From: Rhodothermales bacterium
GTDB lineage: Bacteria; Bacteroidota; Rhodothermia; Rhodothermales; Bin80
Reading direction: 5' to 3'
DNA length: 64,000 bases
NCBI GenBank assembly: GCA_958296045.1
Contig: CATQHT010000002.1
Location: forward strand, 62,001 to 126,000
Shown: positions 1 through 8,985 of the stretch, one piece after another
Position numbering within the stretch: position 1 is the stretch's first letter
Layout: each line of letters begins with the position of its first letter
Notes under the pieces: generated by a model
The model's database searches: none
Told to the model about the DNA's origin: nothing
Seen by the model: only the letters and a program-made list of their open reading frames with translations
Translations under genes and position numbers: made by a program

Positions 1-1148
1 GGGCGCGAGTGCGCCGTAGCCAGCACCTGGCCTCCCAGTCGTCCGTTGTCCAACGTAAGATGCAGGCTGGCGCCTAGCTGCATGGGGGCATGCGGCGTGG
101 AATTCACGCTTGCGAAACCACTCTGCAGCCACAGTACGCGGTGACCACTCATGCCATAGCCCGTGGTGCGCGCCAGGGACGACTGCGCGCCGATGGCCAA
201 TGCCGACCCAAGAGTCTTGTGCACAGCTAGCTCCGCAGCCACCTGATCCCAGTCTACGGAAATCCCCATCGGATTGGGGCGCGTCACCAGACGCGAACGC
301 CGCGTGCTGAGCGACAGATGCACCTTAGGCCGCGCCAGATGGCCAGCAACGTGGCCGAGCAGAACCTCATGGTTGGCGGGAACCTCCAGCCCCACCGCCT
401 CAGAGAACCGAAGATCTTCCAGGCGCGCGAACGCCGCCCAGCCATGGATTGAGCCCCGGCGTCCCCGTGACCCGATGTGCAGACCAGCAGCGCGGTGATG
501 GATACGTGCGTCCTTCTCGCCCCGGTACAGCGTGTGCACGCGGGGACGGATCAGCGGATCGGTCGAATGATATTCATCTACCTGCCCGGTAAGGCGCACA
601 TGCCCGCCTGCTTGTCCCCACGACACGGCGCTATGCGTGGCCGGGCCGGTACGGTCCACATTCGGGGCTTCATCTTGGACATACCGGAAAGGGCCCGGAT
701 CGCCTGTCTCGCCACCGGCGCTGACCACGGCGCTAGCCGCAAAGCCTTGTGGTGGGGTGCATGTGCGCACGTCAATAGCACCGCTGGGGGCGAGGACAGC
801 GCCGATCTGCACGGGCTGCCGGTAGAATGCTACTTCGCATATCTCCGGCACCGGAACCGGCAGCATGTTGAGGTTGCTGCGCCCCAACGCCCGCAGATCC
901 AGCGGTACGCCATCCACAAAGAGCATCCATAAAGGCTCATGCTCCGGCGCGCTACCCAGCACCGTCGCATCCCACGCATAGCCGTCTGGCGACGATGCCA
1001 CCCACCCAAACGCCAGCCGGAATAGATCTGCTGGCCGTGTAATGCCTGCCTGTGCCAGCTCCTCTTGCGTAAAAACCTGCTGCGCACTAGCGTCAGATAT
1101 GCTGCCTAAGGCCAGTACCACGGCGGCAGCACATCGCAATCGGCACAT
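1..1148 (-). CDS. TonB-dependent receptor plug-like outer membrane protein, partial (C-terminus beyond window)
   Basis: The reading frame is open from an ATG at 1148 to the left edge (382 codons, no stop), so the C-terminus lies outside the window. The N-terminus is a signal peptide (MCRLRCAAAVVLALG, cleavage likely after DASAQQ). The next stretch resembles a TonB receptor plug: it has PLWMLFVDGVPLDLRALG, then LPVPVPEICEVAFY, and ends in GAIDVRT, matching the plug pattern of an FVDG strand and a GAI-D-RT ending. Later residues alternate as in beta-barrel strands. Its ATG overlaps the stop of the upstream gene (ATGA), so it is the third gene of a coupled envelope operon. Transport substrate is unknown; a non-transporting barrel with a plug-like domain is also possible. 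Confidence 0.6.
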   Translation of the reverse strand, partial: MCRLRCAAAVVLALGSISDASAQQVFTQEELAQAGITRPADLFRLAFGWVASSPDGYAWDATVLGSAPEHEPLWMLFVDGVPLDLRALGRSNLNMLPVPVPEICEVAFYRQPVQIGAVLAPSGAIDVRTCTPPQGFAASAVVSAGGETGDPGPFRYVQDEAPNVDRTGPATHSAVSWGQAGGHVRLTGQVDEYHSTDPLIRPRVHTLYRGEKDARIHHRAAGLHIGSRGRRGSIHGWAAFARLEDLRFSEAVGLEVPANHEVLLGHVAGHLARPKVHLSLSTRRSRLVTRPNPMGISVDWDQVAAELAVHKTLGSALAIGAQSSLARTTGYGMSGHRVLWLQSGFASVNSTPHAPMQLGASLHLTLDNGRLGGQVLATAHSR

Positions 1149-1738
1149 CATCGGAAAAAGTCGGTCCACCCTTCACCGGCGCGCAGGTGCAGGCGCAGAC
1201 CAGCAGAATAGAACCAGAGCCCCAATGCAGGCCGGGTGTAGACGCGAAGCCGGTCGATGCGACCGACCACGGATACGGGACCTAACACTTGCCATGTCAC
1301 CGCACCCCCCAGGCCCACTGCCAGCTCACTCTCTCTGCTGACGCCAGCGAAGGTCTCTCCCGCACCGTCAAAGGCCATGAGGTAGTTGCCCAGCCGCACC
1401 GTGGTGCCAGCATTAAGGCGCTCGTTGATCGGCAGGCGCACGCCCCAGCCCACATACAGCAACATAGCAACGAAGTTGGGCAACTCGGTGCGGGTGGCAT
1501 AGCGGTGAACGGCAAGCCCGGCTTCAAACACGCCGACGTAGAAGGGCATCTCCATGCCAAGGCCGATGCCATGCCCCTGGTGCCAGTGCGGATGCAGAGG
1601 GGAAGGGCCGCTGCCGCGCGTCCAGTGCAGCTGAAGATCAATGGTGGAAAATGCGTCCTGCGCCTGTGCGCACGCTGGTAGCAGGGCCGCGCCCTGCAGC
1701 AGGCCAAGCGCAGCGACCAGACAAACGCGGCCTCTCAC
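1148..1738 (-). CDS. Small outer membrane beta-barrel protein of unknown function
   Basis: A 196-residue protein with a GTG start that overlaps the stop of the upstream Wzi-like gene (GTGA), and a stop that overlaps the next ATG. It begins with a hydrophobic signal peptide (VCLVAALGLLQGAALLPACAQAQ). The remainder is rich in Gly, Leu and aromatics in an alternating pattern (GLGMEMPFYVGVFEAGL, VGWGVRLPINERLN) and ends in a short aromatic tail (WTDFFR), as expected for an outer-membrane barrel of about eight strands. I do not recognise the family. Its position between a Wzi-like barrel and a TonB-plug protein suggests a shared envelope role; this is inference from context. Confidence 0.6.
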   Translation of the reverse strand: MRGRVCLVAALGLLQGAALLPACAQAQDAFSTIDLQLHWTRGSGPSPLHPHWHQGHGIGLGMEMPFYVGVFEAGLAVHRYATRTELPNFVAMLLYVGWGVRLPINERLNAGTTVRLGNYLMAFDGAGETFAGVSRESELAVGLGGAVTWQVLGPVSVVGRIDRLRVYTRPALGLWFYSAGLRLHLRAGEGWTDFFR

Positions 1739-3258
1739 AGCGATAGAGAGGTCTGCAACGAGAACCGCAGACCCACCATAACGCTGCCAGCCAGCCGCGT
1801 CTCGCCCCCGGTCCGGTTGACGCCGCCTTCGGCACCGGCAAAGAGCCAGGGCAAAGGATGATATGCCACATGGAGAGCAGCACGCATAGTGCGGACCACA
1901 TTGCCGCTAAGGATGTTGTCCAAGAGCTCGTCATTGGACGGAAACGGCTGCCTGATGTCGCGCTCACCCTGGTGAAGCATCGTCAGGCGGGGCTGCATCC
2001 GCAACCCGGGCGTCACGCGGTCCAGATACAGGTCCGCCCACAGGGCGGCCTGTACATAGTCGCTGAACTGCGTAGCAAGCCCGCGTTGTAGGTACAGGTA
2101 GCGGCCTTCCACCTGCGGCGCGTTGTACGCGCGCGCCGACACCGCCTCAAGGCTGACCCCCACATCCGCGGCCCGCAGCGCATAGACGGCCGTGCCAGCC
2201 AGCGCAAACGTGACGGACTCATTGCCGATGCCCTGCACATTAAAGTCGTCAATCATCAGCTGTCCGTGCACGGTGACGCCACCCGCCTGGGCCCACAGCA
2301 TTCCAGCAAGAAACCCGTTGTTTTCGTCGTTCTTGGGGCTGTTGTCCACGACGAATGCGAAGGCGTGCATCGGATTCAGGTACTTCAGGCTGAGGCCACT
2401 GCTCGGTCCCGAATAGATGGCGGACTCCATAAGACTTATCGCGAAGCGCTGGCTGGGGCGATAATCCCAGCGATGCGCCGCAAGGTAGCGACGCGTGGTG
2501 GCTGCGCGGACCGTGTCGTCCGCTGCGCGCCCAGTGAAGTAGCGCCCGTCCGTGGCACTGTCCAGCTCACTGAGTATTGCGGTGACCGACAGTGTGCTAC
2601 CGCCTAATTGTAAGAACAGCTGATCCTGGCTGCGCGCGTTGTCGCTCAGAATCGTGGCGGCCTCTCCGTGAACGCCCCAGTGGTGATTCCAACGCCCAAG
2701 GTACACGGACAGCCACCGGTGGTGCAGCCCCACATATGCGGGTTCGCTCCGGCCATACAGGCGTAGTGCGACATCCAGTCCGTCCGGGTCATCCTCATAC
2801 GTACGACTGTGTCGGACGCCGCCCTCTGCTACCGCTGGACCAAACTCCGCCCAGCCGGACAGCAACGTCACATCATAGAATGCATTGAGCGTGTCGCCCA
2901 GCGGGCGCACCAAGTTCTTGCGGTCGCTGTTGACGAGCGACAGCCGTGCCTCGGGCGCATAGCCGATCGCGGCCCTGTGGCTGCCGGCTTGCGTCTGGCG
3001 CACGGCGTAGCGGATCAGGTGCAGCCAGTGTCTTTCCGTAGTGCCAAGGTGCGTGGTATCTACTTTGGCCAGAGCGCGGGCGACGGAGCCGTGGCGATAG
3101 GGCGTCGCAGTAGGGTTGAGCTCCAACAGGTGACCGCGCCGCTGCAGGCGTACGATATATTCGTAGGCCGGGTCGCGCACATCAAGTAGCCGATGCTGCT
3201 GACCCACTGCATTGGGCACCAAGAGCAGCGTAAGGCCCAGAAAAAAGAATTCGCGCAT
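1735..3258 (-). CDS. Capsule assembly Wzi-family outer membrane protein
   Basis: 507 residues. The chosen ATG at 3258 begins a clear signal peptide (MREFFFLGLTLLLVPNAVGQQ); longer upstream starts would put 46 hydrophilic residues ahead of it. The body fits the Wzi/DUF-type capsule barrel family: an N-terminal helical part, then strand-like repeats including a motif around SGLSLKYLNPMHAF and GVTVHGQLMIDDF, typical of the family in Bacteroidota. Wzi proteins sit in the outer membrane and help anchor or assemble surface polysaccharide. It is first in a three-gene overlapping set and is divergent from a polyprenyl-phosphate sugar transferase at 3524, which supports a polysaccharide role. No Shine-Dalgarno sequence is visible. 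Confidence 0.7.
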   Translation of the reverse strand: MREFFFLGLTLLLVPNAVGQQHRLLDVRDPAYEYIVRLQRRGHLLELNPTATPYRHGSVARALAKVDTTHLGTTERHWLHLIRYAVRQTQAGSHRAAIGYAPEARLSLVNSDRKNLVRPLGDTLNAFYDVTLLSGWAEFGPAVAEGGVRHSRTYEDDPDGLDVALRLYGRSEPAYVGLHHRWLSVYLGRWNHHWGVHGEAATILSDNARSQDQLFLQLGGSTLSVTAILSELDSATDGRYFTGRAADDTVRAATTRRYLAAHRWDYRPSQRFAISLMESAIYSGPSSGLSLKYLNPMHAFAFVVDNSPKNDENNGFLAGMLWAQAGGVTVHGQLMIDDFNVQGIGNESVTFALAGTAVYALRAADVGVSLEAVSARAYNAPQVEGRYLYLQRGLATQFSDYVQAALWADLYLDRVTPGLRMQPRLTMLHQGERDIRQPFPSNDELLDNILSGNVVRTMRAALHVAYHPLPWLFAGAEGGVNRTGGETRLAGSVMVGLRFSLQTSLSL

Positions 3259-3523
3259 AGAGCTGCAGTGGCTGCTCCAATATACGCCAGAGCGATGAGG
3301 CGCAGGGCCACAATAGGTCTGCATCGCTCGTAAGGCGTCGGGCGCGATACACTCCTGTGTGCGCAACACCCTGCGGAGCAGGAGCTGGCATGCCATTGGA
3401 GGCGACGTTCCAAAACCGTAGTCCGCGCCCCAAGAGCATCTCGGTACCGCCGGCTTGCCGGTGCGTGCACGGCCGCCCGGTAGCTTGTTATCTTGATTCT
3501 CTTAATGACGCTGTACCTCGGCT

Positions 3524-4924
3524 ATGTCTCGCAAAGCGGAATTTGCCGCGCTCCTACTTTCTGACACGCTTGCAGCGGCCATTGCGTGCCTTGGCTACCT
3601 GCGCATCCGTTTTGGTGGCTCGTTTCGGTGGCTTGGATTCACCATGCCGGAAGGCCAATTGGTGTTTCCTTTGTACGTCGTGCTGGGGCTAACCCTGTTT
3701 TGGGTTGTGATATTCCTGTTTGCTGGGATGTACCGCGAACGTCACGCTTCCAGCCGATTCGATGAGCTTGTGTCGTTGGCAAAGGTGGTGACAGTGGGCG
3801 TGCTTATTCTGGTGTTCAGCATCTTTATCGACACGCTTCGGGCAGGTGCCAGCGCAACGACGCTCTTTACCTACTGGGCACTGATGCTGGGGGTGGCGTC
3901 AATGGGACGCCTCACCGTGCGGTCGGTACAAAAGGCACTGCTCATCCGTGGCCGCGGCGCGCACAAGGCGCTGGTGGTTGGCTGGAGTGACAAGGTGGAA
4001 CAGCTGCATGCCGCTATCGCGCGTTATCCCGCAGCCGGCATCCAGATCGTTGGTGCCGTTCGGCTGGGACAGAAAGGTGATCAGACCCGCCAGGCGGGCC
4101 GTGTGCATGCCATAGAAGTGTTGCCTGACCTGATAGATGAGCTCGAGGTGCGCGATGTGCTTATTGCGCTGGGCTCCGAAGACCACCGGGAGCTGGGCGA
4201 GGTCCTGCGCCTATGCGACGGCAATGCCGTGACACTCAAGATCGTGCCGGACTTCTATTCGGTGATCGGCGGCATGGCGCGTACAGAGCATATCTACGGG
4301 TTACCGCTGATCGAGGTGCTGCCGTTGCCCATGCCCGCCTGGGAGCAGAGCACCAAGCGCTTGATTGACATCGCTGTAGCACTCATCGTGCTGGTAGCTG
4401 GGCTTCCCGTGTGGCTTTCTCTGGCCATAGCAGTACGCCTTACGTCCCCGGGTGGGGCGATATTTCAGCAGCAGCGTGTAGGGCGCAAGGGGCGCCTATT
4501 TACCATGTACAAGTTTCGTACGATGCGGCAGGATGCGGAGGCTGTTTCTGGGCCGGTGTGGGCCAAAGCCGACGACCCGCGCTTTACGGGTCTTGGTCGC
4601 TGGCTGCGCATGCTGCGCCTAGATGAAGTGCCCCAGCTTTTGAATGTGCTCAAAGGTGAGATGAGCCTGGTGGGACCGCGGCCGGAGCGTCCGTACTTTG
4701 TGGAAAAGCTGCGCAAAGAGATCCCGCTCTACAATAGGCGACACCGCGTTAAGCCGGGCATCACCGGATGGGCGCAGGTTATGTGGCACTACGACACGTC
4801 GCTCGAGGATGTGCGGCAGAAAGTCAAGTACGACCTGTTCTATATCGAGAATATGAGCCTGCGCATGGACTTCAAGATCCTGTTTCGCACGATGCGGACG
4901 GTGGTCACCGGTGCTGGCCAATGA
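3524..4924 (+). CDS. Polyprenyl glycosylphosphotransferase (sugar-phosphate transferase for exopolysaccharide)
   Basis: 466 residues, a normal length for the WcaJ/EpsL-like polyisoprenyl-phosphate hexose-1-phosphate transferases. About four N-terminal membrane helices (residues 7-125) are followed by a Rossmann-like CoA-binding_3 domain (about 130-240), a further membrane helix (about 278-300) and the C-terminal transferase domain. That domain has FQQQRVGRKG, YKFRTM, RLDEVPQLLNVLKGEMSLVGPRP and KPGITGWAQV, the hallmark motifs of the family. The enzyme moves a sugar-1-phosphate from UDP-sugar to undecaprenyl phosphate at the inner membrane, starting a repeat unit. Its stop overlaps the next gene's start (ATGA). 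It is divergent from the Wzi-like operon. Confidence 0.9.
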   Translation: MSRKAEFAALLLSDTLAAAIACLGYLRIRFGGSFRWLGFTMPEGQLVFPLYVVLGLTLFWVVIFLFAGMYRERHASSRFDELVSLAKVVTVGVLILVFSIFIDTLRAGASATTLFTYWALMLGVASMGRLTVRSVQKALLIRGRGAHKALVVGWSDKVEQLHAAIARYPAAGIQIVGAVRLGQKGDQTRQAGRVHAIEVLPDLIDELEVRDVLIALGSEDHRELGEVLRLCDGNAVTLKIVPDFYSVIGGMARTEHIYGLPLIEVLPLPMPAWEQSTKRLIDIAVALIVLVAGLPVWLSLAIAVRLTSPGGAIFQQQRVGRKGRLFTMYKFRTMRQDAEAVSGPVWAKADDPRFTGLGRWLRMLRLDEVPQLLNVLKGEMSLVGPRPERPYFVEKLRKEIPLYNRRHRVKPGITGWAQVMWHYDTSLEDVRQKVKYDLFYIENMSLRMDFKILFRTMRTVVTGAGQ

Positions 4925-6909
4925 CGTTTGTACCCGAACAGCTGCGCGACTTGCATCGTGCGCTGGAGCTGCCGCGCGCCATAGAGATGCGCATGCTGCG
5001 CCTGATTCGACAGGGTCGCATCTCCAAATGGTTCAGCGGGCTGGGGCAGGAAGCCATCGCCGTTGGCTGTACCTGGGCCCTTCAGCAGCGCGACGTCATC
5101 TTTCCGCTGCATCGCAACCTCGGCGTCTGGACTACGCGCGCGGTGCCGCTGCGACGCCTGTTCTGTCAGCTGATGGGGCGCGCTGGAGGCTACACCAGAG
5201 GCCGCGACCGGACCTTTCATTTTGGGCTGCCGGAGCACCGCATCGTGGGAATGATTTCGCACTTGGGCGCTATGTTGCCGGTCGCATGCGGCATCGGGCA
5301 GGCGGCGCAGTTGCGGGGTGATCCGCATCTGGCGCTAGCGTTTTGCGGGGATGGCGCGACGCGCGAAGGGGACTTTCACGAAGCACTCAGCCTCGCAGGC
5401 CTATGGAAGCTGCCGGTCCTCTTCGTAGTGGAGAACAATGGCTATGGTCTTTCCACTCCTGTTAGCGAGGCGGTCCCGATCGAAGACATCGCATCAGCGG
5501 CAGCGGGCTACGCTATGCCCGGCGAAGTGGTCGATGGCAACGACCTGCTGGCGGTCATCGCAGCGGTTGAACGTGCCGCCCAGCGCGCCAGAGACGGCCA
5601 CGGTCCTACGCTCCTGGAAATGAAGACGTTTCGTCGTCGGGGCCACGAAGAGGCTTCCGGGACGAAGTATGTACCGAAGCAGCTGATGGTCACCTGGGAA
5701 AGAAGGGATCCCGTGGACCGGTTTGCGGCCCATCTGGTACGTGAGCAGATTCTTACGCAGGCCCAGATCGAGGAGGTGCGGCAGGCGCTGGCGGCGACCG
5801 TGAAGGACGCGTCCGAGTTTGCGCTGGTGCAGCCGGCTGTCCAAAGCACGACGCACCGGGAGAGCCGAGCGGTGTATGCCACCGCGCCTAGCAGCCGAAA
5901 AAAGCCATCCGCGCCCCCACAGGCACAGGCCACGCGCTCCTTACGCTACATCGATGCCATCAGCGAAGGTCTGCACCAAGTGATGGAGCAAGACGACCGC
6001 GTGCTGCTCATGGGGCAGGATGTAGCCGAATATGGCGGCGTGTTCAAAGTCACTCAGGGTCTATTCGAGAAGTTTGGCGCATTGCGCGTGCGCAACACGC
6101 CCATCATTGAGAGCGGCGCTGTTGGGGCAGCCATAGGGCTTGCCCTAGAAGGGCTGCGCCCCGTCGTAGAGATGCAGTATGCGGACTTTATCGCGTGTGC
6201 ATTCAACCAGATCGTCAACAACCTGGCGACGACGCACTACCGCTGGGGAGCAGCGCTGAACGTAACCATCCGCGCTCCATATGGAGGCAACATCGGCGCC
6301 GGGCCGTTCCATTCCCAAAGCAAGGAGGCCTGGTTCTGTCACGTGCCAGGCTTGAAAGTCGTGGTACCAGCGATGGCCATAGATGCGAAGGGGCTGCTCC
6401 TGGCCGCTATCGAAGATCCCAACCCGGTGCTGTTTTTCGAACATAAACACCTTTACCGTTCGGTGCGCGGTGAGGTACCGGAAGCAGCACTGAGCCAGCC
6501 GCTGGGGACAGCCTGCACTGTACGCGCGGGCACCGATGCCACCGTAGTGACCTACGGGCTGGGGGTGCACTGGGCTTTGGAGGAAGCCGAGCACCTATGG
6601 CGTGAGCACGGAGCCGAAGTCGAGGTGGTGGACCTGCGCACGCTGGTGCCGTGGGACAAGGAGCATGTGATGGCGTCGGTGAAGAAGACGAACCGCTTTC
6701 TGGTCCTGCATGAGGCCACCGCTACTGGCGGCTTCGGAGCCGAAATTGTCGCGACGGTAATGCAGATGGCCTTTGAGCATCTGGATGCGCCGCCCGTACG
6801 TGTTGCGGCCGAAGACTTGCCGGTACCGTTTTCTATCAACCTGGAGCGGGAGATATTTTCCGCACAATCCAAGCTGCGACCCGCCCTCGAAGCGCTCCTG
6901 GACTACTGA
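4921..6909 (+). CDS. Fused E1 alpha/beta 2-oxoacid (branched-chain type) dehydrogenase
   Basis: 662 residues in which the alpha and beta subunits of a thiamine-diphosphate E1 are one chain. The alpha half (about 1-310) carries the TPP motif GDGATREGDFHEA ... VENN near residue 142 and the RRRGHEE phosphorylation-loop region. After a proline/serine linker (about 310-338) the beta half starts at RSLRYIDAISEGL and has GQDVAEYGGVF, NTPIIESGAVG and YGGNIGAGPFHSQ. It oxidatively decarboxylates 2-oxoacids and passes the acyl group to a lipoyl E2. Such fusions are common in Bacteroidota. The ATG overlaps the upstream stop, so a longer upstream start is rejected. E2/E3 genes are not in the window. The exact substrate (2-oxoisovalerate or pyruvate) is not settled. 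Confidence 0.9.
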   Translation: MTFVPEQLRDLHRALELPRAIEMRMLRLIRQGRISKWFSGLGQEAIAVGCTWALQQRDVIFPLHRNLGVWTTRAVPLRRLFCQLMGRAGGYTRGRDRTFHFGLPEHRIVGMISHLGAMLPVACGIGQAAQLRGDPHLALAFCGDGATREGDFHEALSLAGLWKLPVLFVVENNGYGLSTPVSEAVPIEDIASAAAGYAMPGEVVDGNDLLAVIAAVERAAQRARDGHGPTLLEMKTFRRRGHEEASGTKYVPKQLMVTWERRDPVDRFAAHLVREQILTQAQIEEVRQALAATVKDASEFALVQPAVQSTTHRESRAVYATAPSSRKKPSAPPQAQATRSLRYIDAISEGLHQVMEQDDRVLLMGQDVAEYGGVFKVTQGLFEKFGALRVRNTPIIESGAVGAAIGLALEGLRPVVEMQYADFIACAFNQIVNNLATTHYRWGAALNVTIRAPYGGNIGAGPFHSQSKEAWFCHVPGLKVVVPAMAIDAKGLLLAAIEDPNPVLFFEHKHLYRSVRGEVPEAALSQPLGTACTVRAGTDATVVTYGLGVHWALEEAEHLWREHGAEVEVVDLRTLVPWDKEHVMASVKKTNRFLVLHEATATGGFGAEIVATVMQMAFEHLDAPPVRVAAEDLPVPFSINLEREIFSAQSKLRPALEALLDY

Positions 6910-7046
6910 CAGCCTTGCCTCGCAAGTGAGGAGCATACGTTGGTCCAGCGCGCGAAGGGATCATATTGGTCGGTCCAGCATTGACACCACCGGGTGCGGC
7001 CGCAGGCCGAGCGCCCATTGAATGACGACGATTGGCCAACGGACGC

Positions 7047-7505
7047 ATGCTGCAGGTTGGAGACCAGGCTCCCGACTTTGAGCTCTTAACCCAGCACGGC
7101 ACCTCGGTGCGTCTGGTCGACTACAGGGGTCGGCAAGTGGCACTGTACTTCTATCCCAAAGACCATACGCCCGGGTGCACGCGCCAAGCCTGCAACCTAC
7201 GTGACAATATTGAGCTCTTGCAGGAGGAGGGGATCCAGGTGCTTGGTGTGTCTGGCGACAGCGTGCGGACGCATGCCAACTTTGCTGGCAAGCACGACCT
7301 GCCTTTTCTGCTATTGGCCGACACGGACGGCCAGGTGCTGCGGACATATGGCGTCTGGGGAGAGAAGAAGATGTTTGGGAGGACGTTTCTAGGCATAAGG
7401 CGCACGACGTTTCTGATAGATGAGGACGGCGTGATCCAGCACATCTTCCGGCGCCCCAAGGTCCGGTTGCACGCCGAGGAGCTGCTGGCAGCGTCTGGCG
7501 CGTAG
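7047..7505 (+). CDS. bcp: Peroxiredoxin, BCP/PrxQ type
   Basis: 152 residues from the ATG at 7047 (MLQVGDQAPDFELL); a TTG five codons earlier is possible but less likely. The thioredoxin-fold peroxiredoxin signature is complete: PKDHTPGCTRQAC has the peroxidatic cysteine in TPGCT and a second cysteine five residues on, as in atypical two-cysteine PrxQ enzymes. Later GVSGDSVRTHANFAGKHDLPF and RTTFLIDEDG match the family. It reduces hydrogen peroxide and organic hydroperoxides in the cytoplasm with thioredoxin as donor. It lies between the E1 gene and gatB on the same strand, 137 bases after the former. Confidence 0.9.
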   Translation: MLQVGDQAPDFELLTQHGTSVRLVDYRGRQVALYFYPKDHTPGCTRQACNLRDNIELLQEEGIQVLGVSGDSVRTHANFAGKHDLPFLLLADTDGQVLRTYGVWGEKKMFGRTFLGIRRTTFLIDEDGVIQHIFRRPKVRLHAEELLAASGA

Positions 7506-7539
7506 GTGCTGCGGCTTGCGCAAGGTTCGTGGCACGGAC

Positions 7540-8985
7540 ATGTATGAAGCCGTCATCGGGCTTGAGGTGCACTGTCAGCTCAAGACCCATTCGAAGGCAT
7601 TCAGCCCGGACTCCACTTCCTATGGTGCACGCCCCAACAGCTGTGTGGATCCGGTCAGCCTCGGGCATCCCGGAACGCTGCCTGTCCTGAACCGGCGTGT
7701 GATAGAATGTGCGCTGAAGCTGGGGCTGGCGACCCGCTGCCGGATCGCCAGGCGGAGCGTTATGGCGCGCAAGCATTACTTTTATCCCGATCTGCCCAAG
7801 GGATACCAGATTTCTCAGTTCAGAGAGCCGATCTGCACTGGAGGCTTTGTGGATATCGGGCGCAGGATCCGTCTGACGCGTATCCATATAGAGGAAGATG
7901 CAGGAAAGAGTCTGCACGACCGGGATCCGCATGCCACGCTGCTGGACCTTAACCGTTGCGGCGTGCCGCTACTGGAGATCGTGACCGAGCCGGACCTACG
8001 CACCGCCAAAGAGGCCAGCGTGTTCCTGCAGAAAATGAGGCAGCTGGTACGGTATCTGGATATCAGCGACGGCAACATGGAAGAGGGGTCGCTCCGCTGC
8101 GACGCCAACGTCTCTGTCAGAAAAGCTTCCAGCAGCGGACTGGGGGTGAAGACGGAGATCAAGAACATGAATTCCTTCCGCCATGTGGAGCGCGCGATAG
8201 ATCACGAGGTGGCGCGCCAGATCCGCGTGCTGGAGGCTGGGGGCACCGTCACAGAGCAGACGCGCCTCTTCGATGCTGCCGAGCGGCAGACGCGGCAGAT
8301 GCGCTCGAAGGAGCAGGCCCACGACTACCGGTACTTTCCAGATCCAGATCTGCCGCCGGTGGAGGTCACCGAAGGAATGCGTCGCGCGATCTTATTGACA
8401 CTTCCCGAGCTGCCGGACGCCCGCAGGCACAGATATGAAGAGGACCTAGGCTTACCAGCCTATGACGCTGGCGTGCTGGTGGAGGAGCGTCACATAGCAG
8501 AGTACTTCGAAGCGACCCACGCGGAGCTTGTCCGGGTGGTCCGCGATGCGGACCCAGCGGCCTGTGCCAAAGTTGTGTCGAACCTCGTTATGGGAGACGT
8601 GATGCGGGCGCTCAAGGAAAACCGGGGCGCCGCGTTCGCACTTGCTCCCGAGCGTCTCGCGGAGCTGGCACACCTTCGGATGGCGGGCAAGCTCAGCTCC
8701 ACGGGTGCGCAGGAGCTTTTTGCCAGGATGTCGCGCGAGGATGGGTCCGCGGCAGCGGTCGCTGCCCGGCATAGGCTGCTGCAGGTCGGCGACGAGGAGG
8801 CGCTGCGCCCGGTGGCGGCGCAGGTGCTGCGGGACCATCCGAAGCAGGTGGGCCAGTATGCTCGCGGCAAGCGTACCGTGCTGGGCTTCTTTATCGGGCA
8901 GGTGATGCGCCGGTTTGACGGGTCCCCAGACCCCAGACGCGTCCGCGAGCTGCTTCTTCTAATGCTGGACGAGAAAGTCTCATGA
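7540..8985 (+). CDS. gatB: Aspartyl/glutamyl-tRNA amidotransferase subunit B
   Basis: 481 residues, start ATG at 7540 (MYEAVIGLEVHCQL). Kinase-like catalytic core motifs are present: HPGTLPVLN, KHYFYPDLPKGYQISQ, EDAGKSLHD, NRCGVPLLEIVTEPD and EGSLRCDANVS, followed by the YqeY-like tail domain. GatB activates misacylated Glu-tRNA(Gln)/Asp-tRNA(Asn) for amidation. The usual zinc-binding pairs are absent: where others have FCxC and CPxC this protein has AFSP and C-V-D-P-V-S. To my knowledge that is usual in Bacteroidota-like GatB. gatA and gatC are not in the window. Its TGA overlaps the ATG of the next gene. Confidence 0.95.
   Translation: MYEAVIGLEVHCQLKTHSKAFSPDSTSYGARPNSCVDPVSLGHPGTLPVLNRRVIECALKLGLATRCRIARRSVMARKHYFYPDLPKGYQISQFREPICTGGFVDIGRRIRLTRIHIEEDAGKSLHDRDPHATLLDLNRCGVPLLEIVTEPDLRTAKEASVFLQKMRQLVRYLDISDGNMEEGSLRCDANVSVRKASSSGLGVKTEIKNMNSFRHVERAIDHEVARQIRVLEAGGTVTEQTRLFDAAERQTRQMRSKEQAHDYRYFPDPDLPPVEVTEGMRRAILLTLPELPDARRHRYEEDLGLPAYDAGVLVEERHIAEYFEATHAELVRVVRDADPAACAKVVSNLVMGDVMRALKENRGAAFALAPERLAELAHLRMAGKLSSTGAQELFARMSREDGSAAAVAARHRLLQVGDEEALRPVAAQVLRDHPKQVGQYARGKRTVLGFFIGQVMRRFDGSPDPRRVRELLLLMLDEKVS

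Noticed and set aside
5494-5933. Long minus-strand frames opposite the E1 gene
   Set aside because: Antisense frames of a GC-rich gene with no start context or motif.
6961-7932. A 323-residue minus-strand protein
   Set aside because: It overlaps the peroxiredoxin and gatB, and its Arg/Pro/Ala-rich composition is typical of shadow frames.
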